A stretch of DNA of 64,000 nt from an uncultured Bacteroidales bacterium. Lineage in GTDB: Bacteria; Bacteroidota; Bacteroidia; Bacteroidales; UBA932. The translations under genes were made by a program, and so were the position numbers. How positions within the stretch are numbered: the stretch's first letter is position 1; every line of letters begins with the position of its first letter. Below, one piece after another: positions 35,143 to 45,581 of this stretch. The notes under the pieces were generated by a model. It was not told where the DNA came from, did not search any database, and saw nothing but the letters and a program-made list of their open reading frames with translations. Location of the stretch: assembly GCA_945874155.1 (NCBI GenBank), contig CAMCFO010000011.1:1-64000 (forward strand), written 5' to 3'.

Positions 35143-36305
35143 CAGTTGGTTTTGCTTGCGATGGTCCAGGTGAAACCGAAGGCGAGGGATTCCTTGAACT
35201 GTACCCTTGCGTGGGAATCGGCCACCTTGTGTTTAGGACAGTTTTCGCTGTCTATCATCACCATATCATCGTAGATGAGGTTGGTGGTGACTGTGAAGGA
35301 GAAGTATTTTGCAATCTTCCAGTCCAGACGATTGTCCCAGTTTATACGTGGACAAGGATATTTCTTGTGGTCCTTGAGATAGTCCTCGAAGAGCACGAGC
35401 TGGGTGGAATATGCAAAGTTGTCGTTCACGTTCACCTTGATGTCTATCTTCAACTGGGCACCGAACTCGAATCGGAACGGCTTGTAGGCAGCTCCGGAAT
35501 CCAAAGCTTGCTGCTGTTCTGTCGTCGGCGCATCCAGGTTGGTGTACTGTTTTTTTGTTTCCATTCCGTACTTGGTCCTCAGTGCCGGATTGGTGACAAT
35601 GACGAAACCTCCGGTAACAGGCGCGAAGTTCATGGCGAACCATTTTGCCGGGGTGTAGTCAATACCTATAGCCAAGTTGGTGTAGGCCGGCGCAAGGAAC
35701 TGGGACTTGAGCACACGGGCATCTTTCCAGAGTTGAACCTGGTCCTTGTACGGGAGTTTGTCCAGCATTGGAAGTTCATCCGCAGCTGCACCGTTAGTTC
35801 CTTTGTAACTGTCCGGAACAGCAGGAGTCTTGTAATCCCATCCTCTCGCGAACTGGGACTTGAAGTCGAAGTTGGCCGAGAAATACACATCCTTCATCTT
35901 TTCTGTCTTATAACCCCACTTGCTCTCAAGATAGATGCGGTCATTGCTGGTCTGGAGCAAAGGCTTTGATGAAGAGTAGAGCAGACCAAGGTCCAACTGA
36001 AGGCGGTTGTTCCAGAACATACCGTTCTTCTTCCAGTTTGCATTGCCGTCGATGAAACCCTGGAGGGAAAAGGTATTGTCGCCGCCGGCAGCCCAGTTCA
36101 CGAGTCCCGTCTGGCCAATGTTGATCTGGGTTTTGAGCGAATTGGACCAATATTGCGGTTTCGGAGCCGGGGACTCTGCCTTAGGGGCAGAATTCATTGC
36201 GTCCACGGCTTTCTGAGCCACTGTTTCAGCATCCTGAGCATTGGCAGCAGGAGATGCGAAAAGGCAAAGACCTGCCAGGGCAAGTGCAGAGAATATCTTT
36301 TTCAT
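35142..36305 (-). CDS. DUF3078 outer-membrane protein
   Basis: A 387-residue protein with a signal peptide (1-20, ending ASPAANA) and alternating beta strands through to the end, as expected for an outer-membrane barrel of the DUF3078 family, which is restricted to Bacteroidetes. NIGQTGLVNWAAGGDNTFSL near 60-80 is the family hallmark. The function is unknown. The ATG at 36305 is chosen because it gives the signal peptide; the frame is open far upstream but with no coding character. It is coupled to tilS. Confidence 0.88.
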   Translation of the reverse strand: MKKIFSALALAGLCLFASPAANAQDAETVAQKAVDAMNSAPKAESPAPKPQYWSNSLKTQINIGQTGLVNWAAGGDNTFSLQGFIDGNANWKKNGMFWNNRLQLDLGLLYSSSKPLLQTSNDRIYLESKWGYKTEKMKDVYFSANFDFKSQFARGWDYKTPAVPDSYKGTNGAAADELPMLDKLPYKDQVQLWKDARVLKSQFLAPAYTNLAIGIDYTPAKWFAMNFAPVTGGFVIVTNPALRTKYGMETKKQYTNLDAPTTEQQQALDSGAAYKPFRFEFGAQLKIDIKVNVNDNFAYSTQLVLFEDYLKDHKKYPCPRINWDNRLDWKIAKYFSFTVTTNLIYDDMVMIDSENCPKHKVADSHARVQFKESLAFGFTWTIASKTN

Positions 36306-36358
36306 AAAGTTGCTTTGATATAAGGAATTAGTACTTGTATATCTTGTTTGTATTCCAG

Positions 36359-36378
36359 TTATATACTTGTTATATACT
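36359..36378. repeat. Short tandem TTATATACT pair at the proS 3' end
   Basis: TTATATACT occurs at 36359-36367 and again at 36370-36378, 11 bases apart and thus on the same face of the helix. It overlaps the proS stop and lies upstream of the DUF3078 gene. It could be a regulator site or chance AT-rich repetition. Confidence 0.25.
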
Positions 36379-37855
36379 AGTAAGATATTGAGAATATGAC
36401 ACGGCGGTGGGAAGGCTTGCCGGAATAGATGCAGGTACCCTCTTCCTCGCACACATAACTGTCGATAGGTATGCAGCGGATTGTGGCCTTGGTCTCCTCC
36501 TTGATGCGTTCCTCGGTCTCGGTGGTGCCGTCCCAGTGGCAGAGCAGGAAGCCTCCCTTGGTGATTTCGGTCTTGAACTCCTCCCAAGTGTCCACCTTGC
36601 GCACATTTGCATCACGGAATGCGAGAGCCTTCTGATAGATGTTTTCCTGAATGTCATCCAGCAGTTTGGAAATATGCTCCGCAACTCCTTCACGAGCTAT
36701 GGAAGTCTTCTCTCCGGTGTCCCTGCGTGCAATTTCAAGTGTGCCTTCAGCAAGGTCGCGAGGCCCCATTGCTATACGCACAGGCACTCCCTTGAGCTCC
36801 CATTCGGCGAACTTGAAGCCCGGACGGAGAGTGTCCCTGTCGTCAATCTTCACGCTGATGTCTGCCTTTTCGAGTTCAGCCTTGATTTCATTCATCTTCG
36901 CGATTATGGCCTCGTGGTCCTCGTCAGTTTTGTAAATAGGCACCATAACCACCTGGATAGGAGCCAGGGCAGGAGGCAGCACGAGTCCGTTGTCATCGCC
37001 GTGCGCCATTATGAGCGCACCCATAAGACGGGTGGAAACGCCCCAGGAAGTGGCCCAGACATATTCCTGTTTGCCTTCCTTGTTGGTGAACTGGACGTTG
37101 AAAGCCTTTGCGAAATTCTGACCGAGGAAATGGGATGTACCAGCCTGAAGAGCCTTTCCGTCCTGCATCATAGCCTCTATTGTGAGAGTGTCGAGCGCAC
37201 CTGCAAACCTTTCGTTAGGCGATTTATGACCCACTATTACAGGCAGTGCCATCACGTTCCTTGCGAAGTCTGCATAGACATTCACCATCTTCTGTGCCTC
37301 CTGTTCAGCCTCTTCACGGGTGGCGTGTGCAGTGTGTCCTTCCTGCCAGAGGAATTCGGCGGTACGCAGGAAAAGACGGGTCCTCATTTCCCATCTCACC
37401 ACATTCGCCCACTGGTTGCAGAGAATCGGAAGGTCACGCCAGGAGGTAATCCAGCCCTTGTAGGTATTCCAAATAATGGTCTCGGAAGTCGGGCGGACTA
37501 TGAGTTCCTCCTCAAGCTTGGCATCCGGGTCCACAACCACTCCAGTGCCGTTGGGATCCTTCATCAGGCGGTGATGGGTGACCACTGCACATTCCTTTGC
37601 GAATCCTTCCACGTGTTCGGCCTCACGGCTGAGGAAAGATTTCGGGATAAAAAGAGGAAAATAGGCATTCTGATGGCCTGTTTCCTTGAATTTCTTGTCG
37701 AGGATATGCTGCATCTTTTCCCAAATTGCATATCCGTAAGGCTTGATGACCATACAGCCCCTGACGGCTGAACGTTCAGCCAGATCGGCTTTGACTACGA
37801 GGTTGTCATACCACTGTGAATAGTTGTCAGACCTCTTTGTAACTTCCTTTGCCAT
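36377..37855 (-). CDS. proS: Prolyl-tRNA synthetase (archaeal/eukaryotic type)
   Basis: A 492-residue class II synthetase of the short type without the bacterial insertion editing domain. Motif 2 ([20 protein letters not shown] then [20 protein letters not shown], about 130-170), motif 3 ([20 protein letters not shown]), the anticodon-binding domain (about 290-400) and the C-terminal zinc-binding-like end (with Cys at FLLCHWDGT and [15 protein letters not shown]) are visible. The start [20 protein letters not shown] is typical for this type. The promoter for the divergent gene overlaps its first codons. Confidence 0.96.
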   Translation of the reverse strand: MAKEVTKRSDNYSQWYDNLVVKADLAERSAVRGCMVIKPYGYAIWEKMQHILDKKFKETGHQNAYFPLFIPKSFLSREAEHVEGFAKECAVVTHHRLMKDPNGTGVVVDPDAKLEEELIVRPTSETIIWNTYKGWITSWRDLPILCNQWANVVRWEMRTRLFLRTAEFLWQEGHTAHATREEAEQEAQKMVNVYADFARNVMALPVIVGHKSPNERFAGALDTLTIEAMMQDGKALQAGTSHFLGQNFAKAFNVQFTNKEGKQEYVWATSWGVSTRLMGALIMAHGDDNGLVLPPALAPIQVVMVPIYKTDEDHEAIIAKMNEIKAELEKADISVKIDDRDTLRPGFKFAEWELKGVPVRIAMGPRDLAEGTLEIARRDTGEKTSIAREGVAEHISKLLDDIQENIYQKALAFRDANVRKVDTWEEFKTEITKGGFLLCHWDGTTETEERIKEETKATIRCIPIDSYVCEEEGTCIYSGKPSHRRVIFSISY

Positions 37856-37879
37856 TATATCAAAAAGTTTTTATATTTG
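37848..37879 (+). promoter_or_regulatory. Bacteroidetes-type promoter for the DPWY low-complexity protein
   Basis: TTTG at 37848-37851 and TATATTTG at 37872-37879 are exactly 20 bases apart. The -33 box overlaps the start of proS on the other strand. Transcription would begin near 37886 and give a leader of about 135 bases before the ATG at 38020. Confidence 0.65.
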
Positions 37880-37887
37880 TATTGCAC

Positions 37888-37999
37888 ACTTCGCGCTTCA
37901 AGTGCCGCTGGGGTTGAAAACTTGCGAAGGTATGTTATTTGCAATGCGGAGTCCTGATGCACCGGCGATTCCGGTAGAGCGCACTTTGCGCCGCGAAGT
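37888..37999 (+). promoter_or_regulatory. Structured 5' leader with alternative pairing
   Basis: ACTTCGCG at 37888-37895 is a perfect inverted match to CGCGAAGT at 37992-37999, which would close a domain of about 110 bases. The same first arm can instead pair over six bases with GCGAAG at 37924-37929. Such mutually exclusive pairing is typical of regulatory leaders. A second possible pair is ATTGCA near 37881 with TTGCAAT near 37939. No known riboswitch class is recognised. Confidence 0.4.
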
Positions 38000-38019
38000 T
38001 AACAAAAAAATGTGATATT

Positions 38020-39447
38020 ATGATGACGAGTAGAGCTTATAGTTCAGGAGTGCCCGGAATCATCGCTTGGGCAATTTGCCTCTGGGCGATTTCCGCCTGT
38101 GGAACTTCGGCACAAACCACTGCTTATTCTGACGGCATCTATTATACACGACCAGCCGGGACAACCACTGTCGTGAACATTTCTCAGGCCAAAGAAAACA
38201 CGGATGCCCTCACAGAAGTGACATTGGGGCAGATTATCGACACGAGAGAGGCTGAGGCCCAGATGCCGGCAGCTTCCACGCAGAATATCTATCTGACGCA
38301 GAAATTCGACATTTCCGGAAGCAACGCCATTGTGGCCTATGATCCTACTCAGGTGAACATTTCCGTGGACCCTTACTGGAAGACTGTCATAATTTCCGAC
38401 AACTGGCTGCCGACTTACAGCCGCTGGGGCTATTACGACTGGCGTTTCTACAGCCCGTGGTACAGGCCTTATGATGCCTGGTATTACAGTTATTACGACC
38501 CTTGGTACAGGTATTATGACCCGTGGTACAGGTACGGCTATTATGACCCTTGGTACTACCATTACGCCTATCACGATCCGTGGTATTATCACAGGCCTTA
38601 TGACCCTTGGTATGGACATCACCACCATCACCATTGCGATCCTTGCCCTCCGGTTCACCACGACAACAGGCCGCGCCCGAATTGGAACAATTCATTCTAT
38701 TCCGGCGGAGGATCGGGTTTGGGTATGGCCAGCCGTTCAAGCCTCAGCACAAGGACATCATCGACAAGGATTACTTCTTCCGGCTCATCGGCAAGCGCAG
38801 CAAGCAGGGGTTCATCCACATCCAGATACACCGGTGACACGAAGGCCACAACCCGTACAGCTTCCGCCGCCACCAAGGCCGGAACGACCCGCCTGACACC
38901 TGTGCGCACCACAAAGGGCACTACCAGGACAACTGCGACGAGACCTACCAGGACAACTGTGACGACACCTACCAGGAACTCGGCGACGGCCCCTGCCCTC
39001 AACACGGGTTCTTCTTCAAGGCCGACAAGAACCACCCCGACCCGCACCACCACGTCGTCAACGACCCGCACCACCAAGCCGTCAACGACCAGGCCTGGCA
39101 GCTCAACCCGCGCGGTAACGACGACGAGAAGCACCTCGTCAACGAGCCGTACCGCCACGCCGTCAACGACCAGAAGGGTAACAACAACCCGCCCAAGCGC
39201 CACCTACAGCCGCCCAAGCAGTGCAAACCGAAGCACAGGTTCCTCCACGACCACCACTTCAAGTTCAGGCAGAAGCAGCTCGACCTACAGAAGCTCAGAA
39301 AGCTACAGCCGCAGCAGTTCTTCCAGCAGTTACTCCCGTTCCAGCTCCTCAAGCAGCTATTCGGGCAGCAGCCATTCCAGCGGAAGTTCGGTGAGCCGCA
39401 GCAGTTCCTCCGGAGGTTCCAGCAGGGCCGCCTCCTCAAGGAGATAA
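38020..39447 (+). CDS. Low-complexity secreted protein with DPWY repeats, His run and Ser/Thr/Arg tail
   Basis: A 475-residue exported protein (signal peptide or lipoprotein signal with AISACGTSAQ, about 18-33). Residues about 30-140 form an ordinary folded-looking domain. Residues about 145-215 repeat SPWY/DPWY six times with Tyr-rich spacers and end in six His and CDPCPP. Residues about 225-475 are almost only Ser, Thr, Arg, Ala, Pro and Gly. The tail would be disordered, basic and rich in potential O-glycosylation or phosphorylation sites. I do not recognise a family. The other reading frames across the tail are also open because of the repeated codons, so the frame was chosen by its start, signal peptide and promoter. 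The FadL-type gene follows 21 bases later. Confidence 0.75.
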   Translation: MMTSRAYSSGVPGIIAWAICLWAISACGTSAQTTAYSDGIYYTRPAGTTTVVNISQAKENTDALTEVTLGQIIDTREAEAQMPAASTQNIYLTQKFDISGSNAIVAYDPTQVNISVDPYWKTVIISDNWLPTYSRWGYYDWRFYSPWYRPYDAWYYSYYDPWYRYYDPWYRYGYYDPWYYHYAYHDPWYYHRPYDPWYGHHHHHHCDPCPPVHHDNRPRPNWNNSFYSGGGSGLGMASRSSLSTRTSSTRITSSGSSASAASRGSSTSRYTGDTKATTRTASAATKAGTTRLTPVRTTKGTTRTTATRPTRTTVTTPTRNSATAPALNTGSSSRPTRTTPTRTTTSSTTRTTKPSTTRPGSSTRAVTTTRSTSSTSRTATPSTTRRVTTTRPSATYSRPSSANRSTGSSTTTTSSSGRSSSTYRSSESYSRSSSSSSYSRSSSSSSYSGSSHSSGSSVSRSSSSGGSSRAASSRR

Positions 39448-39468
39448 GTTTTCATTTCCCAAGGCAAT

Positions 39469-41148
39469 ATGAAAAAGACAATCATATCACTTTCATTTAT
39501 ACTTCTGTGCGGGGCTGCCTCCGCACAGGATTTTGATACGGGCCTCCTGTTCAGCGAAAACGACTATCAGGGCACGGCCCGTACTATGGCTATGGGCAAC
39601 GCCTTTACCGCTCTGGGAGGAGACCTCGGTTCCATAGGCATCAACCCGGCAGGCTCGGCAGTTGCAAGGTGTTACCAATTCACCATTACCCCGGGGCTTG
39701 ACTTCAGCCTCAACGGCACAAAAGGCAGTGTGACCCCGGACGGTATGTCCAGTTTCCAAAACAAAGTTTACAATGGCAGAACCCGGTTTGCACTGCCCAA
39801 CTTGGGAATCTCCCTGGATTTCAACACCGGAAGACGGAGAGGGGTGATGAACTGGAGCCTCGGCTTTGTAATCAACAACACGGCCCAGTACAATTCCTCC
39901 CCGCTGGCTATGGGTACCAACAAGAACACCTCTGCTTTCGGCCAGATGGCAGCCCGCGCACAGGATCTCGCCGAGGACGGCTATTTCACTGCAGCCGATT
40001 TGTTTGACGACTCAGTTTACGACAAGCTTGCCATAGAAGACTGGAGAGTGGTGACAGGATTCAGAAGCGGGGCCATAGCCCAGAACGGCAGTTCCGGGAA
40101 AGAGTTCATAGGCATCAGCGAATACATGGACGAAGACGGCAAAATAAGACTCGGGAAAAACGGTATCAGACAGGCATACGGCGAAACAACTTCCGGATAC
40201 AAAACGGATTACATCATCAATGCCGGAATGAACATTTCCGACATAGTCTATCTCGGAATCAACCTCGGAGCAGTGCGTCTGCGCCACAAAAGTGACTCCT
40301 ACATACAGGAGGAAGCCGTGGATCCTGAGGATTTCGACATAGTCTTCACGGATAATGAAACCGGAGGCACGACTGTCACACATTTCATTTCCGCAAAAAA
40401 CACATTCTCATCCAGCACCTCCGGCAACGGTGTCTATGGCAAATTCGGAATCATTGTGACACCCTACCGGGGCCTGAGAATAGGGGCAGCCATACAGACT
40501 CCTACTATGATGTTTATGGCAAGCACTTATGGGGTTTCCAGCACAGCCAAATACGATTTGAATGCCTACAGCGGCTATGAAGATGTGGAAAGCGCGACCT
40601 CCCACTATCAGTTGCGGACACCGATGAGGGCGAACTTCGGAATTGCCTGGACTTTCGGAGGTTACGGTTTGATAAGTGCAGATTACGAACTGAGTGACTA
40701 TTCGGGCATAAGGTATTACGAAAACAGCAACTACCGCAACGACGGACCATTCTACACCCTGAACGAGGAGATCAAAAGCCGCTGCGGAGTTGGGCACAAC
40801 TTCCGAATCGGAGGCGAGATCCGTCCGCTCAGTTTTATGTCAGTGCGGGCAGGCTATGGTTTCCAGACTTCCGGTAAGAGGTATGAATATAGCGAAGATT
40901 CACTTGTCAAATTGAATTTCAAAGAGTTAACTGTACATACCGCCTCTGTGGGTCTGGGGTTCACCACGAAGGGCTCATTCTTTGCGGACATTGCGGCTGT
41001 GGGGCAGATATATCCTATGCAGTACCTCAGACCTTATGCTGACTATATCTACAACCCGAGCACCGGAAAACCATCCCCTTACTCACCTGAGATACGGTAT
41101 CTCCGTTCCAGCATCAAACTCGTAGCAACCTTCGGGTGGAGGTTCTGA
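39469..41148 (+). CDS. OmpP1/FadL-type outer-membrane transport protein
   Basis: A 559-residue outer-membrane barrel of the OmpP1/FadL/TodX group, which lets hydrophobic molecules cross the outer membrane. The signal peptide (1-19, ending GAASA) is followed by the family mark ARTMAMGNAFTALGGDLGSI and GINPAGSAV (about 40-64). Beta-strand alternation runs to the end, finishing with an aromatic residue (FGWRF). In Bacteroidetes these proteins are often named hemin receptor, without proof. It follows the DPWY protein by 21 bases and ends at a strong bidirectional terminator. Confidence 0.88.
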   Translation: MKKTIISLSFILLCGAASAQDFDTGLLFSENDYQGTARTMAMGNAFTALGGDLGSIGINPAGSAVARCYQFTITPGLDFSLNGTKGSVTPDGMSSFQNKVYNGRTRFALPNLGISLDFNTGRRRGVMNWSLGFVINNTAQYNSSPLAMGTNKNTSAFGQMAARAQDLAEDGYFTAADLFDDSVYDKLAIEDWRVVTGFRSGAIAQNGSSGKEFIGISEYMDEDGKIRLGKNGIRQAYGETTSGYKTDYIINAGMNISDIVYLGINLGAVRLRHKSDSYIQEEAVDPEDFDIVFTDNETGGTTVTHFISAKNTFSSSTSGNGVYGKFGIIVTPYRGLRIGAAIQTPTMMFMASTYGVSSTAKYDLNAYSGYEDVESATSHYQLRTPMRANFGIAWTFGGYGLISADYELSDYSGIRYYENSNYRNDGPFYTLNEEIKSRCGVGHNFRIGGEIRPLSFMSVRAGYGFQTSGKRYEYSEDSLVKLNFKELTVHTASVGLGFTTKGSFFADIAAVGQIYPMQYLRPYADYIYNPSTGKPSPYSPEIRYLRSSIKLVATFGWRF

Positions 41149-41166
41149 GCCGGTTATAAGGTTATG

Positions 41167-41201
41167 AAATAAGGGATGGCCATTGCGGTCATCCCTTATT
41201 T
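41167..41201. terminator. Bidirectional terminator between FadL-type gene and fumarase
   Basis: AAATAAGGGATGGCC and GGTCATCCCTTATTT pair over 15 bases (one G-T) around a 5-base loop. The arms end in A- and T-rich sequence on both sides, so it can stop transcription from both convergent genes. Confidence 0.85.
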
Positions 41202-41210
41202 GTTTCAGGA

Positions 41211-42833
41211 TCAGAGCCCGATTTGCTTAAAGAAGTCGTTGCCCTTGTCATCCACGAGAATGAATGCAGGGAAGTCCTCCACACGGATTTTCCAGATTGC
41301 CTCCATTCCGAGTTCAGGGTATTCGACACATTCTATGCTCTTGATGTTGTTCTGAGCAAGAATAGCGGCCGGACCTCCGATGGAACCAAGATAGAAACCG
41401 CCGTGCTTGCGGCAGGCATCGGTCACAGCCTGGCTCCTGTTGCCTTTGGCGAGCATAATCATACTTCCGCCGTGGTCCTGGAACTCATCCACATAAGGGT
41501 CCATACGGCCTGCTGTGGTCGGACCCATTGAACCGCAAGGCATTCCGGCAGGGGTTTTTGCAGGACCGGCGTAATAGACAGGATGGTCTTTAAGGTACTG
41601 TGGCATTTGTTCACCTGCATCGAGACGGGCCTTGATTTTGGCGTGAGCTATGTCACGACCCACTATGATGGTTCCGTTGAGGCTCAGGCGGGTGGACACA
41701 GGGTATTTGCTCAATTCAGCGCAGACTTCGGACATAGGGCGGTCGAGGTCGATTTTCACTGCATCACCCTCACCTGCTGAACGAAGCTCCTCAGGTATGA
41801 GTTCGTAAGGCTTGTCGTCCAGTTTCTCAATCCAGATGCCGTCGGAATTGATTTTTGTCTTGATGTTACGGTCGGCTGAGCAGCTCACTCCAAGTCCTAT
41901 AGGGCAGCTTGCACCGTGGCGAGGCAGACGTACCACCCTCACGTCGTGAGCCATATACTTGCCCCCGAACTGTGCTCCGAGGCCGATTTTATGAGCTTCT
42001 TCGAGCAGTCTTGCCTCGAGTTCAACATCACGGAAAGCTCTTCCGGTCTCATCTCCTGAAGTCGGGAGGGAATCGTAGTAGTGGGTGGAAGCAAGTTTCA
42101 CCGTGAGCAGGTTCTTTTCTGCCGATGTACCGCCGATTACGAATGCAATGTGATATGGTGGGCAGGCTGCTGTTCCGAGACTCTTCATCTTCTCCACGAG
42201 GAAAGGAATGAGGGTACCTGGGTTCTGGATGCGGGCCTTGGTCTCTTGATAAAGATAGGTCTTGTTGGCTGAACCGCCGCCCTTGGTGACACACAAGAAA
42301 CGGTATTCATCGCCCTGAGTGGCTTCGATGTCGATTTGAGCAGGGAGGTTGCACTTGGTGTTGACCTCGTTGTACATATCCAGAGGAGCATTCTGGGAAT
42401 AGCGCAGATTCTCCTCTGTATAGGTCTTGAATACTCCGAGGGAGATGGCCTCTTCGTCTTCGAAGCCGGTCCACACCTGCTGTCCCTTTTCACCGTGCAC
42501 GATTGCTGTTCCCGTGTCCTGGCAGAGCGGGAGTTTGCCCTTGGCTGCCACTTCCGCATTGCGCAGGAAGGTCAGGGCCACATATTTGTCGTTTGCTGAA
42601 GCCTCGGGATCACTCAGGATTTTGGCAACCTGCTCATTATGGGAGCGGCGCAGAAGGAAACTCACATCGCGGAAAGCGGTGTTGGTCATTAGGGTAAGAG
42701 CCTCCGGAGTGACCTTGAGAATCTTCTTGCCCTCGAATTCTGAGGTGGAAACCAGCTTTTCCGAACCCGGGATTTTGTAGTATTCAGTCTTGTCTTCGCC
42801 AAGCTGAAACATAGGTGCGTATTTGAATTCCAT
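41211..42833 (-). CDS. fumA: Class I fumarate hydratase (iron-sulfur)
   Basis: A 540-residue fumarase of the FumA/FumB type that interconverts fumarate and malate. It uses an oxygen-sensitive 4Fe-4S cluster; candidate ligand cysteines lie in [21 protein letters not shown] and [13 protein letters not shown]. The alpha part (about 50-330) and the beta part (about 335-540, [20 protein letters not shown]) are joined in one chain. In an anaerobic Bacteroidales it would serve the reductive branch to succinate. It sits 11 bases after murI on the same strand. Confidence 0.95.
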   Translation of the reverse strand: MEFKYAPMFQLGEDKTEYYKIPGSEKLVSTSEFEGKKILKVTPEALTLMTNTAFRDVSFLLRRSHNEQVAKILSDPEASANDKYVALTFLRNAEVAAKGKLPLCQDTGTAIVHGEKGQQVWTGFEDEEAISLGVFKTYTEENLRYSQNAPLDMYNEVNTKCNLPAQIDIEATQGDEYRFLCVTKGGGSANKTYLYQETKARIQNPGTLIPFLVEKMKSLGTAACPPYHIAFVIGGTSAEKNLLTVKLASTHYYDSLPTSGDETGRAFRDVELEARLLEEAHKIGLGAQFGGKYMAHDVRVVRLPRHGASCPIGLGVSCSADRNIKTKINSDGIWIEKLDDKPYELIPEELRSAGEGDAVKIDLDRPMSEVCAELSKYPVSTRLSLNGTIIVGRDIAHAKIKARLDAGEQMPQYLKDHPVYYAGPAKTPAGMPCGSMGPTTAGRMDPYVDEFQDHGGSMIMLAKGNRSQAVTDACRKHGGFYLGSIGGPAAILAQNNIKSIECVEYPELGMEAIWKIRVEDFPAFILVDDKGNDFFKQIGL

Positions 42834-42844
42834 ATTAATTTGTT

Positions 42845-43714
42845 TTACTGATTCGCTTTTGTCATTTCGTTTTGGAGGACCTGAAGAAGGCGGTGTGCCA
42901 CTGCAGGTGCCGGGTCTATGAAGTTAATTTCAGTCACCGGGCTGCCGTCACGGGCCTTGAGGGGATGTTCAAGGAGCAAGGCTGAAGCTGCTTTGCGCAG
43001 GGCAGGGAGCAGAAAGGGATAATGGGTACAGCCCAGGACTATGGTGTCGGCACCCGCTTCTACCAGTGGGCGCAGGCTGCGGTCTATGGTGGCGAGGGTT
43101 TGCGGGGCTGAAAGGACCTGCAAGGCTTGGACAGGGGATATTTGAGGGAAGGTGCTACCCTGCTCTGTCCGGGCATCGGAAGCGCTGGTGAGAAAGAGGC
43201 AGTCGCAGCGGCAGTCGTCTGCGAGGTGACTGTGTTCCACCAGTTCCACAAACCCATAGCCCACAGACTCTACAATCCTCACATCGTCTGCGAATTTTTC
43301 CTTCACATTGAGATACTTGCTACCGTGCAGAGTCCCGGCAGTGGCAAGCACCCCCACGACCCCGGTACGGGTCAGATGTGCCGCCGGTTTCACTGCCGGT
43401 TCCATCCCGACAAAAGGTACAGAATACTCTCTGCGCAATGTGGCGATGGCGGCCGATGTGGCTGTATTACAAGCTATTACTATTACTTTAGCTCCGTGGG
43501 CCAAAAGAATTTCAGTAATGGTCCTCGCCCTGTCCAGAACATATTCCGGAGACTTTTCCCCATATGGACAGTGAGCAGTGTCGGCATAATAGACAAAGGA
43601 GGCTGACGGCAATGATTTCTTCAATTCCCTGAGGACTGAAAATCCCCCTACACCGGAATCGAAAACCCCGATTACGCAGTCATTTGCAAATTCACTTCCT
43701 GACAGCATCGGCAT
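42845..43714 (-). CDS. murI: Glutamate racemase
   Basis: A 289-residue enzyme that makes D-glutamate for peptidoglycan. The paired catalytic cysteines lie in [11 protein letters not shown] (about 80-90) and [14 protein letters not shown] (about 218-231), and the N-terminal [20 protein letters not shown] with the catalytic Asp is intact. The ATG at 43714 lies 9 bases after the acyl-CoA ligase stop; a second ATG two codons later is also possible. Confidence 0.95.
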   Translation of the reverse strand: MPMLSGSEFANDCVIGVFDSGVGGFSVLRELKKSLPSASFVYYADTAHCPYGEKSPEYVLDRARTITEILLAHGAKVIVIACNTATSAAIATLRREYSVPFVGMEPAVKPAAHLTRTGVVGVLATAGTLHGSKYLNVKEKFADDVRIVESVGYGFVELVEHSHLADDCRCDCLFLTSASDARTEQGSTFPQISPVQALQVLSAPQTLATIDRSLRPLVEAGADTIVLGCTHYPFLLPALRKAASALLLEHPLKARDGSPVTEINFIDPAPAVAHRLLQVLQNEMTKANQ

Positions 43715-43723
43715 ATCATTCCA

Positions 43724-45454
43724 TTATTTCCCGGATTTCTTTTTCGGAGTGTCTGATGAAGGCTTCTCAACCACTGTTTCCTCCGTAGTTGCCTCGTCCA
43801 CAGCGCCGTTTTCACCTTCCTTGTATTTGAAACGGCGAATCTTCTGTGTGGCAGTCTTCTCAAAAGGCTCCTTCACCACCTCGACTCCCGCCACTTTGGA
43901 TGAACGGTTCACCTTCTTGTTCACAAAGTTGAGGATGGCCTGCTTGCGGGCTTCGAGCTTCTCGAAGAACTGGTCCTCAGTTTCCTGATTCCAGTCCAGC
44001 ACATTCTTGTTCAACTGCACCAGTGCCACGAGTTTGCCATCCCTTTCCACAACCAGGGATTCATCCACGCCTTCAATATCATTGATGACCTTTTCTATTT
44101 CCTCCGGATAGATATTCTCTCCCGAAGGACCGAGTATCATATTGTTCAGACGTCCCTTGATGCTGTACCGTCCCTTCTCGTCAACGCTGGCAAGGTCATT
44201 GGTCTTGAACCAGCCGTCTTCGGTGAAAACTGATTTGGTACGTTCCGGGTCGCGGTAATATCCGAGCATCACATTGTCTCCCTTGACCACAATTTCGCCT
44301 TCGCCGGTTTCAGGATTAACATTTATGAGCTTCACGTCCACCCCGTATGCGGCTCCGCCAGTAGTCCCGACGTGAGTCTGTTTCACTCCTGCAGTACAAA
44401 TCAGCGGTGCACATTCGGTCATACCGTAGCCTATGGCGTAATTGAAACGCGCCTTTTTGAGGAACTTTTCGACAGCAGGATTGAGTTTCGCGCCTCCGAT
44501 TCCGAAGAATTTGATGCGTCCTCCGAACGTGTTCTTAAGACGCATTCCTACGAACCAATACAGAAGCCCTGCCATATTTCTGTGCATCCATTTGAGCACC
44601 CGGCTTTTCTGGATGGTCGGGAGTATGCTCGCCTTGTAGATTTTCTCGATGATGAGCGGCACGGAAAGCATAATTGTGGGACGAACCTTCTTGAGAGCAA
44701 CCAAAAGTATGCTTGCCGTCGGTGGTTTCTGAAGATATACGACCTTGGCACCCGCATACATAGGATAAAGCACACCGAGACTCAGCTCATAGGTGTGGGC
44801 CATAGGAAGTATGGAAAGCCAGACATCCTTTTCGTTGGTTTTCTGTGTTTTGCTGGCTATGATTATGTTGCAGCACAAGTTCTTGTGGCTCAGCATAACT
44901 CCCTTGGCGTTGCCGGTAGTGCCTGAGGTGTAGATGAGGGCGGCGAGATCGTCAGGCTGAGGAGTGCAGGTGCGTCCATCGCAAGTGAAAGCATCGTCAT
45001 CGCGGCTGATTACCGAAAAATCATCTATGTCGATTACGAGCTTGAGTTTTTTCTGAATGTCAGCACTAAGTTGCGGCAGAAACCTCTTGTGGATATAGAT
45101 AGCCTTGCACCCTGAATGGGTGAGGATGTTTGTGATTTCGTTCTCTGAAGAGTCCGGAAGGATAGGAACGACCACCCTGCCGAAAGCCACAAGCGAGAAC
45201 ATTGCGACGGTCCAGTTGGGTGTGTTTATGGAAAGTATAGCAACACGGTCTCCGGCTCCGATACCATAGCGGCTGAGGTAGCGGCTGAGGTCATCGCACT
45301 TGTGCTTGAAACTGCCGTAGGTGTATTTGAGATCGGTCCCGAGCATTTCGGACATCGGGCGGTTTTCAAAGAATGTGGTGCAGTATTCATATAGTTTACC
45401 GAGAGTGTCCACATATTTCTCCCTGAAACCCGACATTTTTTTATAGAATTTCAT
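43724..45454 (-). CDS. AMP-forming long-chain fatty acid-CoA ligase
   Basis: A 576-residue adenylate-forming enzyme. The P-loop-like AMP-binding signature LIYTSGTTGNAKGVMLSHKN (about 172-191), YAIGYGMTECAPLICTAG (about 335-352) and the hinge region DGWFKTNDLASVDEKGRYSI (about 420-440) are present. It has the shape of the FadD/FAA1-like ligases of Bacteroidetes. The C-terminal tail (about 550-576) is Lys/Glu/Thr rich and probably disordered. A 321-base stretch with a hairpin array lies upstream of the start. Confidence 0.9.
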   Translation of the reverse strand: MKFYKKMSGFREKYVDTLGKLYEYCTTFFENRPMSEMLGTDLKYTYGSFKHKCDDLSRYLSRYGIGAGDRVAILSINTPNWTVAMFSLVAFGRVVVPILPDSSENEITNILTHSGCKAIYIHKRFLPQLSADIQKKLKLVIDIDDFSVISRDDDAFTCDGRTCTPQPDDLAALIYTSGTTGNAKGVMLSHKNLCCNIIIASKTQKTNEKDVWLSILPMAHTYELSLGVLYPMYAGAKVVYLQKPPTASILLVALKKVRPTIMLSVPLIIEKIYKASILPTIQKSRVLKWMHRNMAGLLYWFVGMRLKNTFGGRIKFFGIGGAKLNPAVEKFLKKARFNYAIGYGMTECAPLICTAGVKQTHVGTTGGAAYGVDVKLINVNPETGEGEIVVKGDNVMLGYYRDPERTKSVFTEDGWFKTNDLASVDEKGRYSIKGRLNNMILGPSGENIYPEEIEKVINDIEGVDESLVVERDGKLVALVQLNKNVLDWNQETEDQFFEKLEARKQAILNFVNKKVNRSSKVAGVEVVKEPFEKTATQKIRRFKYKEGENGAVDEATTEETVVEKPSSDTPKKKSGK

Positions 45455-45581
45455 TTGTCATTTCTTTTTTCCGGTTCCTCTTTCAAGAGACCGCAGTTAC
45501 AGAAATGCAAATATAACACATTCCGCTCAATAAGCAAAGTGAGAATAGCAGTGTCAAATAGAGTGAATGAATCTGCCAATC

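Noticed and set aside
38387..39439. Long alternative frames on both strands across the low-complexity gene
   Set aside because: Caused by repeated Ser/Thr/Arg/Pro codons; only the annotated frame has a signal peptide and a promoter.
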